The position numbers and the translations under genes are program-made. A stretch of DNA of 64,000 bases from NCBI GenBank assembly GCA_022842185.1, contig JALHQB010000007.1:1-64000 (forward strand). Direction: 5' to 3'. The notes below the pieces were generated by a model that was not told where the DNA came from, ran no database searches, and saw nothing but the letters and a program-made list of their open reading frames with translations. Position 1 is the first letter of the stretch; every line of letters starts with the position of its first letter. Of the stretch, positions 36,874 to 47,385 are shown piece by piece. Source of the stretch: Acetobacteraceae bacterium. GTDB lineage: Bacteria > Pseudomonadota > Alphaproteobacteria > Acetobacterales > Acetobacteraceae.

Positions 36874-37844
36874 CTACCCCCGCTTATGGCAGGCCACCCA
36901 ATGCCCCGGCCGCGCTTCCCGCAGCGGTGGCGCCACCTCCCGGCACATGCCGGTATCCGCGATCGGGCAGCGCGTGTGGAAATGGCACCCGCTGGGCGGG
37001 TTCATCGGGGAAGGAACGTCGCCCTGCAGCCGGATGCGGGTGCGCTTCACCGTCGGGTCGGGGATCGGCACGGCCGAGAGCAGCGCCTCGGTATAGGGAT
37101 GCAGCGGCGTGGTGTAGAGTTCGCGTGCCGGCGAGATCTCGACGATGCGCCCCAGATACATCACCGCCACGCGGTCGGAGATGTGTTCGACCACCGACAA
37201 ATCATGCGCGATGAACAGGAAGGTCAGGCCGAACTTGTCCTGAAGGTCTTCCAGCAGGTTCACCACCTGCGCCTGGATCGACACATCCAGCGCCGAGACC
37301 GGCTCGTCGCAGATGATCAGCTTGGGTGACACCGCCAGCGCGCGCGCGATGCCGATGCGCTGGCGCTGGCCGCCGCTGAATTCATGGGGGAAGCGCCGCA
37401 TGTGGTCGGCGTTCAGCCCAACCGTTTCCAGCAACTCCACCACGCGGTCCTCGCGTTCGCGCGCGGTCTTGGCCAGGCCATGGATGATCAGCGCCTCGGC
37501 CACGATGTCGCGCACGGTCATGCGCGGGTTCAGGGACGCGAAGGGGTCCTGGAAGATGATCTGCATGTCGCGCCGCAGCGCGATCATCTGCTGTTCAGTC
37601 AGCGCGGTGATGTCCTGGCCGTCGAACCACACCTGGCCGGAACTGGGTTCGATCAGCCGCAGGATCAGCCGCCCGGTGGTGGATTTTCCGCAGCCGGATT
37701 CACCGACCAGCCCGAGCGTTTCCCCCGGCGCGATGTCGAAGGACACGCCGGACACCGCATGCACTTCATTGACCGTGCGGCGCAGGATGCCGCCCTTCAC
37801 GGGGAAGCGCTTCACCAGATCCTGCACGCGCAACAGGGGTTGGG

Positions 37845-37848
<4 letters not shown>
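36874..37848 (-). CDS. Peptide-type ABC transporter ATP-binding protein (OppF-like)
   Basis: 324 residues. Walker A is GESGCGKST, signature [16 protein letters not shown], and Walker [13 protein letters not shown]. The C-terminal oligopeptide-transporter extension ([17 protein letters not shown]) carries a Cys cluster typical of OppD/OppF proteins that may bind an Fe-S cluster. The start at 37848 overlaps the OppD-like stop. It is the last gene of the five-gene importer operon. Confidence 0.94.
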
Positions 37849-38827
<979 letters not shown>

Positions 38828-38831
<4 letters not shown>

Positions 38832-39754
38832 TGCACGCGCCTCGGGTCCAGGGCGTCGCGCAGACCGTCGCCGACGAAGTTGATGGATACGACGGTGAGG
38901 AAGATGGCCAGGCCAGGCGCCAGCGCCCAATGCGGCGCGAAATCCAGATTGTCCTTCGCGTCGAACAGCAGTCGTCCCCAGGTCGGGATGTCCGGCGGAA
39001 AGCCCAGCCCCAGGAAGGACAGCGTGCTTTCCGCGATGATCGCGGCTGCGATGTCGATTGTGGCCGCGACGATCACCGGACCCAGCGCATTGGGCAGGAT
39101 GTGGCGCACGATCAGCCGCATGCGTGACGCCCCCAGCGCGCGCGCGGCCTCGACGAATTCCTTCTCCCGCAGGGAGAAGAACTGCGCGCGCACCAGGCGG
39201 GCGACCGGCATCCAGTTGAAGGCGCCGATCACCGAGACGATGAGGATGAACACCCCCATCTCCAGCCCCACCACGCCGGTCAGCGTGTCGCGGAAAAGGT
39301 AGATGATCAGCAACAACAGCGGCAGCTGCGGCAGTGACAGGAACAGATCCGTCACCCACATCAGCGCGGCATCGGTCTTGCCGCCAGCCATGCCGGCGAT
39401 GCTGCCCACCAGGATGCCCAGCCCCACCGCGACCAGCATCGCCATGAAGCCCACCGCCAGCGAGATGCGCCCGCCATACAGGATGCGCGCCAGCAGGTCC
39501 TGACCGAGATCGTCCGTCCCCAGCGGATGCGCCAGCGACGGCCCCTGCAAGGTTGCGGAGAAGTCGATCTCGTCGATCGGCAGCGTCCAGAACAAGGGTC
39601 CGATCAACACGCCAAGGATCAGCACCGCGAGCACGACCGCGCTGACCACCGCAAGCCGATGCTTGCGGAAGCGGCGCCACGCCTCCTGCCAAGGCCCGAT
39701 CTGCGGGCGGCTGGCGGGGCTAGCGGTAGCTGATACGGGGATCGAGCCAGCCAT
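38828..39754 (-). CDS. Peptide-type ABC transporter permease (OppC/DppC-like)
   Basis: 308 residues with an OppC N-terminal domain (WRRFRKHRLAVVSAVVLAVL) and about six membrane segments. The HPLGTDDLGQDLLARILYGG motif and the EAA loop FVEAARALGASRMRLIVRHI are diagnostic of DppC/OppC permeases. The first 35 bases overlap the end of the OppB-like gene. Confidence 0.94.
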
Positions 39755-40679
39755 ACAGGATGTCCGCCACCAGATTGAAGAAGATGACCAGGCACGCGAA
39801 GATGAAGGTCACACCCATGATGACCGGCGTGTCGTTCGACAGGATCGCGGTGATCAGCAGGGACCCGATGCCGGGCACGCGGAAGATCTGTTCCGTGACG
39901 ATCGCACCGCCGAACACCGCCGGCATCTGCAACGCCACCAGCGTCACCACCGGGATCATCGCATTGCGCACGATGTGGCGGGTGGTGACACGCCCTTCAG
40001 GCAGGCCCTTGGACCGCGCGGTGGTCACATGGTCCAGCCGGATCACGTCCAGCACGGCGGATCGCACATACCGCGTCCAGGCCGCGCCCTGGAACAGCCC
40101 CAACACCATGATCGGCATGATCGATTGGCGGAACATCTCCCACCACCAGCGCCAGCCGGTCGCTTCGATATCCGTGCGGAACACGAAGGGCAGCCAGCCC
40201 AGATGGATGGAAAACAGCAGGATCAGCAGCAGCCCGGTGAAGAAGGTGGGCAGCGAGAAGCCGATGAAGGCAAGCGTGTTCGCCACCTGATCGAACAGCG
40301 AATACGGCCGCGTCGCGGCAAAGACACCGACCGGCAAAGCGATGCACAGCGCCAGGATCTGCGACAGGCCGATCACCGCGATGGTGGTGGGCAGCCGTTG
40401 CAGGATCAGCTGTTCCACCGGGATGCGGCTGACGAAGGAATACCCCCATTCGCCGCGCAGCATGGATGTCAGCCAAGCGAAGTACCGGATATGCACCGGG
40501 TCATCCATCCCGAGGCTCGCGCGCAGATGCGCGCGGACATCGGGCGGGATGGCCGGGTTCGTCGCCAGTTCCTCGAACGGATCACCGGGTGCGAGCGCCA
40601 GCACGGTGAATAGGATGACGCTGATCCCGAGCAAGCTCGGGATCGCGATCAACAGCCGGCGGATGAGGTATTGGAGCAC
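39720..40679 (-). CDS. Peptide-type ABC transporter permease (OppB/DppB-like)
   Basis: 319 residues with six membrane segments. The N-terminus MLQYLIRRLLIAIPSLLGIS and the GLPTF-like FSLPTFFTGLLLILLFSIHL and VVTLVALQMPAVFGGAIVTE segments match DppB/OppB. It uses a GTG start at 40679, 10 bases after the binding-protein stop. Its 3' end overlaps oppC by 35 bases, which is unusually long for this region. Confidence 0.94.
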   Translation of the reverse strand: MLQYLIRRLLIAIPSLLGISVILFTVLALAPGDPFEELATNPAIPPDVRAHLRASLGMDDPVHIRYFAWLTSMLRGEWGYSFVSRIPVEQLILQRLPTTIAVIGLSQILALCIALPVGVFAATRPYSLFDQVANTLAFIGFSLPTFFTGLLLILLFSIHLGWLPFVFRTDIEATGWRWWWEMFRQSIMPIMVLGLFQGAAWTRYVRSAVLDVIRLDHVTTARSKGLPEGRVTTRHIVRNAMIPVVTLVALQMPAVFGGAIVTEQIFRVPGIGSLLITAILSNDTPVIMGVTFIFACLVIFFNLVADILYGWLDPRISYR

Positions 40680-40689
40680 GCCAGTCGGA

Positions 40690-42489
40690 TCAGGTCTGGC
40701 GCCACCAATCCGACAGCAACCATGTGGTGCCGTCCCAGGCGGACAGCACAGGCCGCAGATTGTTCAGGCTGGCGCTGACCAGCGGGCGCTTCACCAGCGG
40801 GATGATGTGGTTGCTGTTCACCACTAGGTCGTTCATGCGGATGAACAGCGCCGCACGCTTCACCGGGTCGAGCTCGCCCTGCGACTGGCGGAAGATGGTG
40901 TCGTATTCATCGTTGCGGAACCGCACGATGTTGCGGCCCTGCCAGTTATTCGCCTTGGCGGAGCACTCCCACGACACGTACTGGTTCATGAACCGTTCAG
41001 GGTCCGCCTGCGGCATGGTCGTGGTGTACATCTGCATGTCGGCATACAGCTTCACATAGGTGTCGGGATTGGCGACATCCGACGAGAAGAACACCGACCC
41101 GTTCACCGACTTCAATTCAAGGTCGATGCCGGCACGCTGCGCCGCCTGCTTGTACACCGCCTGGGTGCGTTGGCGCGGCGCGTTCACCGAGGTCTGGAAC
41201 AGGAATTTCAGCCGCACCCCGTCCTTGGCGCGGATGCCGTCGCGCCCACGCACATAGCCGGCACGGTCCAGGATCTCGTTGGCCTTCTGGATGCTGAATT
41301 CCCAGCGCGTATTGGGTGACGCGAAGCGCGGCGGGTTGTTCAGGAAGTTCGAGGTCGCCGGGCCACCGCGACCGTAGATGTGCTGTTCGAGCGCGTTGCG
41401 ATCGACCAGCAGCGCCATCGCCTGCCGCACCGCGGGGTCGCGGAAGGCCGGATGTTCGGTCTTGATCGACGAACGCTCCCCATCGACTTCCTGGTTCGGG
41501 TCGGTGGTGTTGAGCTGGACGAACTCGATATTGCCGTTCTCGACGATGTTCACCTTGCCGCGGCCGGCTTCCTCCAGCCGCTTCAGGATCGCGTCCTCGA
41601 CCTGCATGTTCCAGGCGTAGTCGAAATCGCCGGTCTGCAGCACGGCGCGCGCGGCGGACACCGCATCGCCGCCGCCCTTGACTTCCAGCGTGTCGAAATA
41701 CGGCCGGTTGTCCTTGTGGTAGTTCGGGTTCAGCTCGGCGCGCAGATTGTCGCCCGGCGCGAAGGACACGAACTTGTACGCGCTGGTGCCGACCGGGCGC
41801 AGGTTGGTGGGCGCGTCGCGCGCATTCGCCCCGACAAAGTCCTTGAACAGGTGCTTGGGGATCAACTGCCCGATCGACGCGACGAAGGCATCGGCCCAGA
41901 ACGGCGTGGGCTGGTTGAATTCCACCCGAACGGTGAAGTCATCGACCTTCACCACATTGACGTCGCGATACGACCCCGAACTGACCGCCGCCACCGCCGG
42001 GTTCTTCGCGAATTCCCAGTTGAAGACGACGTCATCGGCCGAGAATTGCTGCCCGTCATGCCATTTGGCGTCGCGCTTCAGCTTCCACGTTACCGAGCGC
42101 CCATCGGCGGCAAGCCCGCCATTGTCCACCGACGGAACCTCGGCCGCCAGGATCGGGTGCAGCGTGCCATCGGTGGCCCAACCGGCCAGCGGTTCGTAAA
42201 ACACCCGGCTGGCGTCGCTATTGGTCGTGCCGGACCCGAAATGCGGGTTCAGCAATGTCGGCGCCTGCCAATACAGGATCTTCAATGCACCGCCGCCGCC
42301 GCGTCGCGTCGGGCCATAATTCGGGATGGATTGTGCCGAAGCGGCCGACGACACGCCGGCCACCGCTAGCAGCTGCGTCGCCATCGGCGCCGTCAGGCCA
42401 ACCGCGGCCATGCGCTTCACGAATCCACGGCGCGACAATGAACCGCGCTGCACGCGCCCGATCATCTGGCGCAGATCGTCTTCGGTCAT
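40690..42489 (-). CDS. Peptide-type ABC transporter substrate-binding protein (SBP family 5)
   Basis: 599 residues. It carries a long Tat-type signal with SRRGFVKRM at residues about 20-30, a hydrophobic core and an ASA-QS cleavage region. The mature part has the family 5 pattern ADGRSVTWKLKRDAKWHDGQ then FSADDVVFNWEF. The substrate could be a peptide or another oligomer. The ATG at 42489 was preferred because GGGAGG lies 8 bases upstream; an ATG 8 codons earlier is also open. It is the first gene of the importer operon. Confidence 0.93.
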   Translation of the reverse strand: MTEDDLRQMIGRVQRGSLSRRGFVKRMAAVGLTAPMATQLLAVAGVSSAASAQSIPNYGPTRRGGGGALKILYWQAPTLLNPHFGSGTTNSDASRVFYEPLAGWATDGTLHPILAAEVPSVDNGGLAADGRSVTWKLKRDAKWHDGQQFSADDVVFNWEFAKNPAVAAVSSGSYRDVNVVKVDDFTVRVEFNQPTPFWADAFVASIGQLIPKHLFKDFVGANARDAPTNLRPVGTSAYKFVSFAPGDNLRAELNPNYHKDNRPYFDTLEVKGGGDAVSAARAVLQTGDFDYAWNMQVEDAILKRLEEAGRGKVNIVENGNIEFVQLNTTDPNQEVDGERSSIKTEHPAFRDPAVRQAMALLVDRNALEQHIYGRGGPATSNFLNNPPRFASPNTRWEFSIQKANEILDRAGYVRGRDGIRAKDGVRLKFLFQTSVNAPRQRTQAVYKQAAQRAGIDLELKSVNGSVFFSSDVANPDTYVKLYADMQMYTTTMPQADPERFMNQYVSWECSAKANNWQGRNIVRFRNDEYDTIFRQSQGELDPVKRAALFIRMNDLVVNSNHIIPLVKRPLVSASLNNLRPVLSAWDGTTWLLSDWWRQT

Positions 42490-42649
42490 ATTCAAGCCTC
42501 CCAGCCCCAACATCGCGACCGTCGCGCGGCTCCCTGCCGGCCGAACGCGGTCACCATTTCAAATCTGTCCAAAACGCTACAGGAAGGTGCGCCGTCCCAC
42601 TATTGGATTTTTTGTAAGCGGAAGACGGGTTTTCCGGCAATGATCCTTC

Positions 42650-43846
42650 TCAGCCGGCCGCGTTGCCCATTTCCTGCTCGACGACGCTTACCCAATAGGC
42701 GACGCCAAGCGGAATGATCGCGTCATTGAAGTCGTAATGCGGTGTGTGCACTTCCGGCGATGTCCCGTCCGGGCCGGTCCCGGCGCCGAGGAACATGAAG
42801 GCGCCCGGACGGGCTTCGAGCATGAGGGCGAAATCCTCCGCACCCGTGATCGGCGGTATGGTGACCACCCCGCCCTCGGCGACCAGCGCACGCGCGGCGT
42901 CGCGCGCCACTTCGGTCTGCTCCGCATGATTGACGAGCGCCGGTGCGCCGCGGCGATAGATCGCCTCGGCTGTGCAGCCGTAGGATGCGGCGAGGCCGTG
43001 GGCCAATTCGCCAATGCGCTTTTCCAGGACATCGCGCACGCCCGGCAGGTAGCTGCGCGCCGTGCCGGTGATGGTGATTTCCGATGGCATGACATTGGGC
43101 GACACCGGCGACCCGCCCTGGATGGACCCGACCGACAGCACGGCGGCTTCGATCGCCGGCACGTTGCGTCCGACGATGGTCTGCAACGCTAGCACGAAAT
43201 GCGCCTGCACCACCGTCACGTCCGTGGCCAGGTGCGGTGATGACCCGCCATGCCCGCCGGTACCCTTGAATGTCACGATGAATCGGTCCGATGCCGCGAG
43301 CGCCGGGCCGGGCCGTGTGCCGAAGACGCCGGCGGGCATGGTGGGCGCATTGTGCAGGCCATAGACGACATCGCAGGGGAAGCGGTCGAACAGCCCGTCG
43401 GCGATCATCGCCTTCGCACCGCCGCGGCCTTCCTCGGCGGGCTGGAAAATCAGGTGCACGGTGCCAGCGAAGTCGCGGTGCTGCGCCAGCCAGCGCGCCG
43501 CGCCCAGCAGCATGGTGGTGTGTCCGTCATGCCCGCAGGCATGCATCACGCCGGTATTGGTCGAGGCATAGGGCACGCCGGTCTGCTCGGTGATCTGCAG
43601 CGCGTCCATGTCGGCGCGCAGGCCGACCACGCGCTGTCCCGGCCGCGTGCCCCGGATGGTGCCGACCACGCCGAACTTGCCGATGCCTTCCGTCACCTCG
43701 ATGCCCAGCGCGCGCAATTCGCGCGCCACCAGCGCCGCCGTGCGGGATTCCTCCATGCCGAGTTCCGGATGCGCATGGATGTCCTGCCGGATGGCCGAGA
43801 GTTCCGGCAGCCACGCTGTCACGCCATCGATCACGGGATTGGTCAT
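42650..43846 (-). CDS. M20D amidohydrolase (hippurate hydrolase/IAA-amino acid hydrolase-like)
   Basis: 398 residues. Metal and catalytic motifs are MHACGHDGHTTMLLGAARWL and FQPAEEGRGGAKAMIADG, with the IRQDIHAHPELGMEE N-terminus of M20D aminoacylases. It hydrolyses N-acyl amino acids such as hippurate (family knowledge; substrate not proven). The ATG at 43846 follows GGAGAAG. It lies upstream of the peptide-type importer on the same strand, 160 bases away, so the transporter may supply its substrate. Confidence 0.92.
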   Translation of the reverse strand: MTNPVIDGVTAWLPELSAIRQDIHAHPELGMEESRTAALVARELRALGIEVTEGIGKFGVVGTIRGTRPGQRVVGLRADMDALQITEQTGVPYASTNTGVMHACGHDGHTTMLLGAARWLAQHRDFAGTVHLIFQPAEEGRGGAKAMIADGLFDRFPCDVVYGLHNAPTMPAGVFGTRPGPALAASDRFIVTFKGTGGHGGSSPHLATDVTVVQAHFVLALQTIVGRNVPAIEAAVLSVGSIQGGSPVSPNVMPSEITITGTARSYLPGVRDVLEKRIGELAHGLAASYGCTAEAIYRRGAPALVNHAEQTEVARDAARALVAEGGVVTIPPITGAEDFALMLEARPGAFMFLGAGTGPDGTSPEVHTPHYDFNDAIIPLGVAYWVSVVEQEMGNAAG

Positions 43847-44068
43847 GGGTGGTCTTCTCCTCGGCAGGATGGCAGGCGGCGGGGATGAAACCCGCAGCGG
43901 CCGGGTGGCGCAAGCCGGGGCGGGTGCTTCCGGCCTCGAACGGTACGGCGATACTGCGCGCGGCGTTCGGTTGTGCCACTGCTGCGCCCAGCCCGAACAG
44001 GCCTGGATTTGCCGCCAGCCGCGTCGCGGCGCAGGCTCGGCGCTTCCCCAGGGCAGGAGACATCCCAC

Positions 44069-44680
44069 ATGGCCGACAACGTCATATTCCCCGGCAAAGT
44101 CGAATGGTCGGGCGAGAATCCCGGCATATCGTTGAAGCAGGACCCGGCGGGGCCGTTCACCACCCTCGCCTCCTTCTTTCGCGTGGTGCTGTCGCCGCAT
44201 GGGCGCGGCCATGCGCTGGTGCTGTTGCTCTCGCCGGCTGAAGAAGCGCCGCCGGCCGATCGCGCCAATATCTGCTACACGGACAACGAGCCGCTCGCGC
44301 GCTGGCTGGTTGCCGAGTATGTCTCCCATTTCGGCGCCTGGCGCGGGCTGCCGGGGCTGAAGGGACTGCAATACCGGCCGCTGGACAGCGTCGGCACCAC
44401 CGGTGACGGCATCACCACCTATACCGAGACGGTGCGCGCGGGGGACACCACCGTGGCGCTGACCTGGTCGGGTCTCGGCACGCCGTTCTGCTTCGCGTTG
44501 ACGCCGCCGAATTCGGCGACCGGTCAGCATCACATGCCGTCGCTGTTCGTCGGCTGCGAGACGGCCACCATCACGGTCAACGGCACGCCGCGCCCCGGTG
44601 CACCGATTCCGCGCGACATCGCCGGGCAGCGCATCTCGACCGCCATGCTCGCCTTCTCGGAGACGTGGATCCGGGTCTGA
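44069..44680 (+). CDS. Hypothetical protein, about 203 residues
   Basis: The ATG at 44069 follows a GGCAGGAGA ribosome site. The product (MADNVIFPGKVEWSGENPGI) is soluble, with no signal or membrane helix and a beta-rich appearance. I do not recognise a family. It is flanked by the divergent M20 hydrolase and a strong hairpin, so it is a single-gene transcript. Confidence 0.7.
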   Translation: MADNVIFPGKVEWSGENPGISLKQDPAGPFTTLASFFRVVLSPHGRGHALVLLLSPAEEAPPADRANICYTDNEPLARWLVAEYVSHFGAWRGLPGLKGLQYRPLDSVGTTGDGITTYTETVRAGDTTVALTWSGLGTPFCFALTPPNSATGQHHMPSLFVGCETATITVNGTPRPGAPIPRDIAGQRISTAMLAFSETWIRV

Positions 44681-44690
44681 TTTCAGCCCC

Positions 44691-44722
44691 CCGGGTCCGC
44701 CTGCGCTCTCAGGCGGACCCGG
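44691..44722. terminator. Strong hairpin between convergent genes
   Basis: CCGGGTCCGCCTG and CAGGCGGACCCGG form a perfect 13-bp stem around a 6-base loop. It starts 11 bases after the stop of the hypothetical gene and lies 52 bases from the ACR3 stop. No T tract, but a good bidirectional terminator candidate. Confidence 0.7.
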
Positions 44723-44773
44723 CGCCACGGCCGAATGTCGCCGTGGCGCGGGCCAGCCTGTCGGGCTGAACCC

Positions 44774-45844
44774 TCACGCCGGTCCTTCGTACCAGCCCTT
44801 CGAACGCCGAACGATGTGCACCACGGACAGCATCACCGGCACCTCGACCAGCACGCCCACCACCGTGGCCAGCGCGGCGCCGGACTGAAATCCAAACAAC
44901 GCGATCGCGGTCGCCACCGCGAGTTCGAAGAAGTTGCTCGCGCCGATGAGCGCTGAGGGGCCCGCGACGCACCAAGCCACCCCCAGCCGCCGGTTCACCC
45001 AATACGCCAGGCCCGCGTTGAAATAGACCTGGATCAGGATCGGCACCGCCAGCATCGCGATGACGGTGGGCTGACGAATGATCTGTTCGCCCTGCAGGCC
45101 GAACAGCAGCACCAGCGTCGCCAGCAACGCCATGAGCGACCATGGGCCCAGCACCCGCAGCACATGGTCCAGCCCCGCCTGGCCGCCGCCCGACAGCAGG
45201 GCGCGCCGCCACAGCTGCGCCACGACCACCGGCACGACGATATACAGCCCGACCGACAGCAGCAGCGTCGCCCAGGGCACCGTGATCGACGACAGCCCCA
45301 GCAGCAGCCCGACCACCGGCGCGAAGGCGACGACCATGATCACGTCGTTCAGTGCAACCTGGCTGAGCGTGAAATGCGGCTCACCATCGACCAGGTTCGA
45401 CCAGACGAAGACCATTGCCGTGCAGGGCGCCGCCGCCAGCAGGATCAGCCCGGCCATGTAGCTGTCGATCTGGTCGGCCGGCAGCCAGGGGCGGAACAGC
45501 CAGCCGATGAACAGCCAGCCCAGCAGCGCCATCGAGAAAGGCTTGACCAGCCAATTGACCCCGACCGTCGCCGCGATGCCGCGCCAATGCGCCCCGACCT
45601 GGCCCAGCGCGCCGAGGTCGATCTTCAGCAGCATGGGAATGATCATCAGCCAGACCAGGATCGCGACCGGCAGGTTGACCTCCGCCACCGTCGCTTCGCC
45701 CAGCGCCTGGAAGGCACCAGGCATGGCCTGCCCCAGGCCGACGCCCGCGACGATGCACAGCGCGACCCACAGCGTCAGATAGCGTTCGAAGACGCCCAGG
45801 GCCGCGGTGGGTGAGGGGACGGCGGTCTGGTTGATCTCGGTCAT
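44774..45844 (-). CDS. ACR3-family arsenite efflux transporter
   Basis: 356 residues with 10 membrane segments of the bile/arsenite/riboflavin transporter superfamily. The AAAPCTAMVFVWSNLVDGE motif with Cys141, essential in characterised ACR3 proteins, identifies it. It exports arsenite by proton antiport. No arsR or arsC lies alongside. Its upstream side is only about 195 bases from the element's left att site, so the element's insertion may have separated it from former neighbours. Confidence 0.9.
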   Translation of the reverse strand: MTEINQTAVPSPTAALGVFERYLTLWVALCIVAGVGLGQAMPGAFQALGEATVAEVNLPVAILVWLMIIPMLLKIDLGALGQVGAHWRGIAATVGVNWLVKPFSMALLGWLFIGWLFRPWLPADQIDSYMAGLILLAAAPCTAMVFVWSNLVDGEPHFTLSQVALNDVIMVVAFAPVVGLLLGLSSITVPWATLLLSVGLYIVVPVVVAQLWRRALLSGGGQAGLDHVLRVLGPWSLMALLATLVLLFGLQGEQIIRQPTVIAMLAVPILIQVYFNAGLAYWVNRRLGVAWCVAGPSALIGASNFFELAVATAIALFGFQSGAALATVVGVLVEVPVMLSVVHIVRRSKGWYEGPA

Positions 45845-46344
45845 GGTGCCCGTGCGGTGCGCCGCTGGCGCGGATCAAGTGGCGGCGTCGAGCGCCCTGC
45901 GCGCCTGGAATTGCGGCGGAAAGTTTGTCCGTGCCGGTGACGCCGGAGGATTGTGGCATCGGCCAGGCCATCGACGCAAAGGCGCGCGCGGCCCACATGA
46001 AGGCGACGCGGGCGCCGTTGCTCGACCAAAGGTAGGATATCGCGGGCGGTGGTGGAGCTGAGGGCTCCGATAAATCCCAACGAGATCAACATATTAGCGC
46101 ACCCCGAAGGCGGGAGCAATCCTAGGATTTCCCAGGGCTCCCGGACGGCACTGCCTAACCCTGCCGATTCGCACACCCTCTCCGCACGGGCGGTGCCGCA
46201 CCTGGCGGATGTTCCATATTTCGCTGTCAAACTGATTAACGGCCGGCGCTGGCGGCGCTGCTGGGTGTGCAGCCATTGGCACCGCACGGCCATTCGGCAT
46301 TGCCCGCGCGCTTCTGAAATCCTCGGCAGCGGGAGGGGCTGACC
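45845..46344. other. Gene-poor stretch spanning attL and the element's left end
   Basis: From 45845 to 46039 lies the ACR3 upstream region. 46040-46064 is the att repeat. 46065-46344 is the left terminal region of the element, which should hold the promoter of its replication operon. Within it, AATCCTAGGATT (46118-46129) is a perfect 12-bp dyad. I could not pick a convincing sigma-70 promoter here. Confidence 0.5.
46040..46064 (+). repeat. attL: left 25-bp att repeat
   Basis: Identical over 25 bases to 58156-58180. The last 15 bases (TGGTGGAGCTGAGGG) are the complement of the tRNA-Ala 3' end including CCA; the first 10 are sequence downstream of the tRNA. Bases outside differ on both sides. 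Confidence 0.92.
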
Positions 46345-47385
46345 ATGGCCGACTCAGTGACGGTGCTCCGGGCGCTCGGCGGCCGGTGCCTGGCGAAGCG
46401 CGTCCTCCCGGACGGGGGTTTTGCCGACTACGATCGCGCCTGGCGCTTCAACCTCTACCGGCGCCGCATCGCCGACCTTGCGGCCCTCGCCGACCTTCTG
46501 GCCGATCTGGCGCCCCGCCGGACCTTTTGCGTCGTCAGGGGAAGCGTTGCCGATCCGACCCGCATGTGCGACGTGCGCCGCCTGGTTCATCCCGACCCGG
46601 AGACCGGCGACCCGCCGACGCTGGTCGCGGCGCCCCGCTGTTGGCTCGCAAACGATGCCGATAGCGTGCCCCTGCCGCCTGATCTCGACCCTGCCGACCT
46701 GGCCGGCTGCGCGGCGGCGGTGCTGGCGCACTTCCCGCCCGCCTTCGCCGGGGCGGCCTGCATCGTGCAGGCGACGGCCGGCCATGGCATCAAACCCGGC
46801 GCGCGGCTGCGGCTATGGCATTGGCTCGACCACGCCCTTGGTCGCGCCGCATTGGATGCGTGGTTCGCTGGCTGCCCTGTCGATAGGTCGGTCTTCCGCC
46901 CGGCGCAGATCATTTTCACCGCCGGCCCGGTCTTCGGGGACGGCCAGGCCGATCACCTGCCCGCACGGCTGCTGATGTTGACCGGCCGGCCCGTGGTCGA
47001 GGTCCCGGCCGATGTTGTGCGGGTCGAGGCCAAGCGCCCGCCCGGCCAGCCCATGCCAACCGTGCCGAAGCCGCCCAAACCTCCGCCGAAGCCGATGCCG
47101 GGCAAAGGTGGCGGCGGCCGGCGCTACGCCGTGGCTGCCCTTCGCAATGCGACCGTGCGCGTCGCCGCCGCAGCGGAATCGGAACGTCATGCAACGGCGC
47201 TGCGGGAGGCGTGCGGCCTGGTACGGCTCGTCGAGCGCGGCGACCTGACCGAAGCCGAGGCCATGAGCGCCATGGATGGCGGCTTGATCCTCGCCGGCAA
47301 GGCGCCCGGCGAGGGGGAGTCAATCGTTCGATGGGCGCTGACACGCGCCACCGTGGATGTGGGGGGAGTGTTCAACCATGAGTGA
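46345..47385 (+). CDS. AEP-type primase (replication protein of the element)
   Basis: 346 residues. Residues about 100-230 look like an archaeo-eukaryotic-type primase core: an acidic WLANDADSVPLP segment (DxD), a TAGHGIKPGARLRLWHWLD segment (candidate sxH and hD motifs), then VDRSVFRPAQIIFTAGPVF. A Pro/Lys-rich linker follows (about 230-255, KPPKPPPKPMPGKG), and then an Ala-rich helical C-terminal domain resembling primase C-terminal domains. The first gene of the element, it overlaps the DUF3631 ATPase gene by 8 bases, as expected for a primase-helicase pair. The assignment rests on motif reading, not a search. Confidence 0.62.
   Translation: MADSVTVLRALGGRCLAKRVLPDGGFADYDRAWRFNLYRRRIADLAALADLLADLAPRRTFCVVRGSVADPTRMCDVRRLVHPDPETGDPPTLVAAPRCWLANDADSVPLPPDLDPADLAGCAAAVLAHFPPAFAGAACIVQATAGHGIKPGARLRLWHWLDHALGRAALDAWFAGCPVDRSVFRPAQIIFTAGPVFGDGQADHLPARLLMLTGRPVVEVPADVVRVEAKRPPGQPMPTVPKPPKPPPKPMPGKGGGGRRYAVAALRNATVRVAAAAESERHATALREACGLVRLVERGDLTEAEAMSAMDGGLILAGKAPGEGESIVRWALTRATVDVGGVFNHE

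Noticed and set aside
46049..46342. A possible short gene before the primase, ending 2 bases upstream of its ATG
   Set aside because: The frame begins inside the att repeat, has no good ribosome site at internal GTG codons, and its Cys/His content forms no clear zinc motif. The operon-like spacing keeps it a weak possibility.
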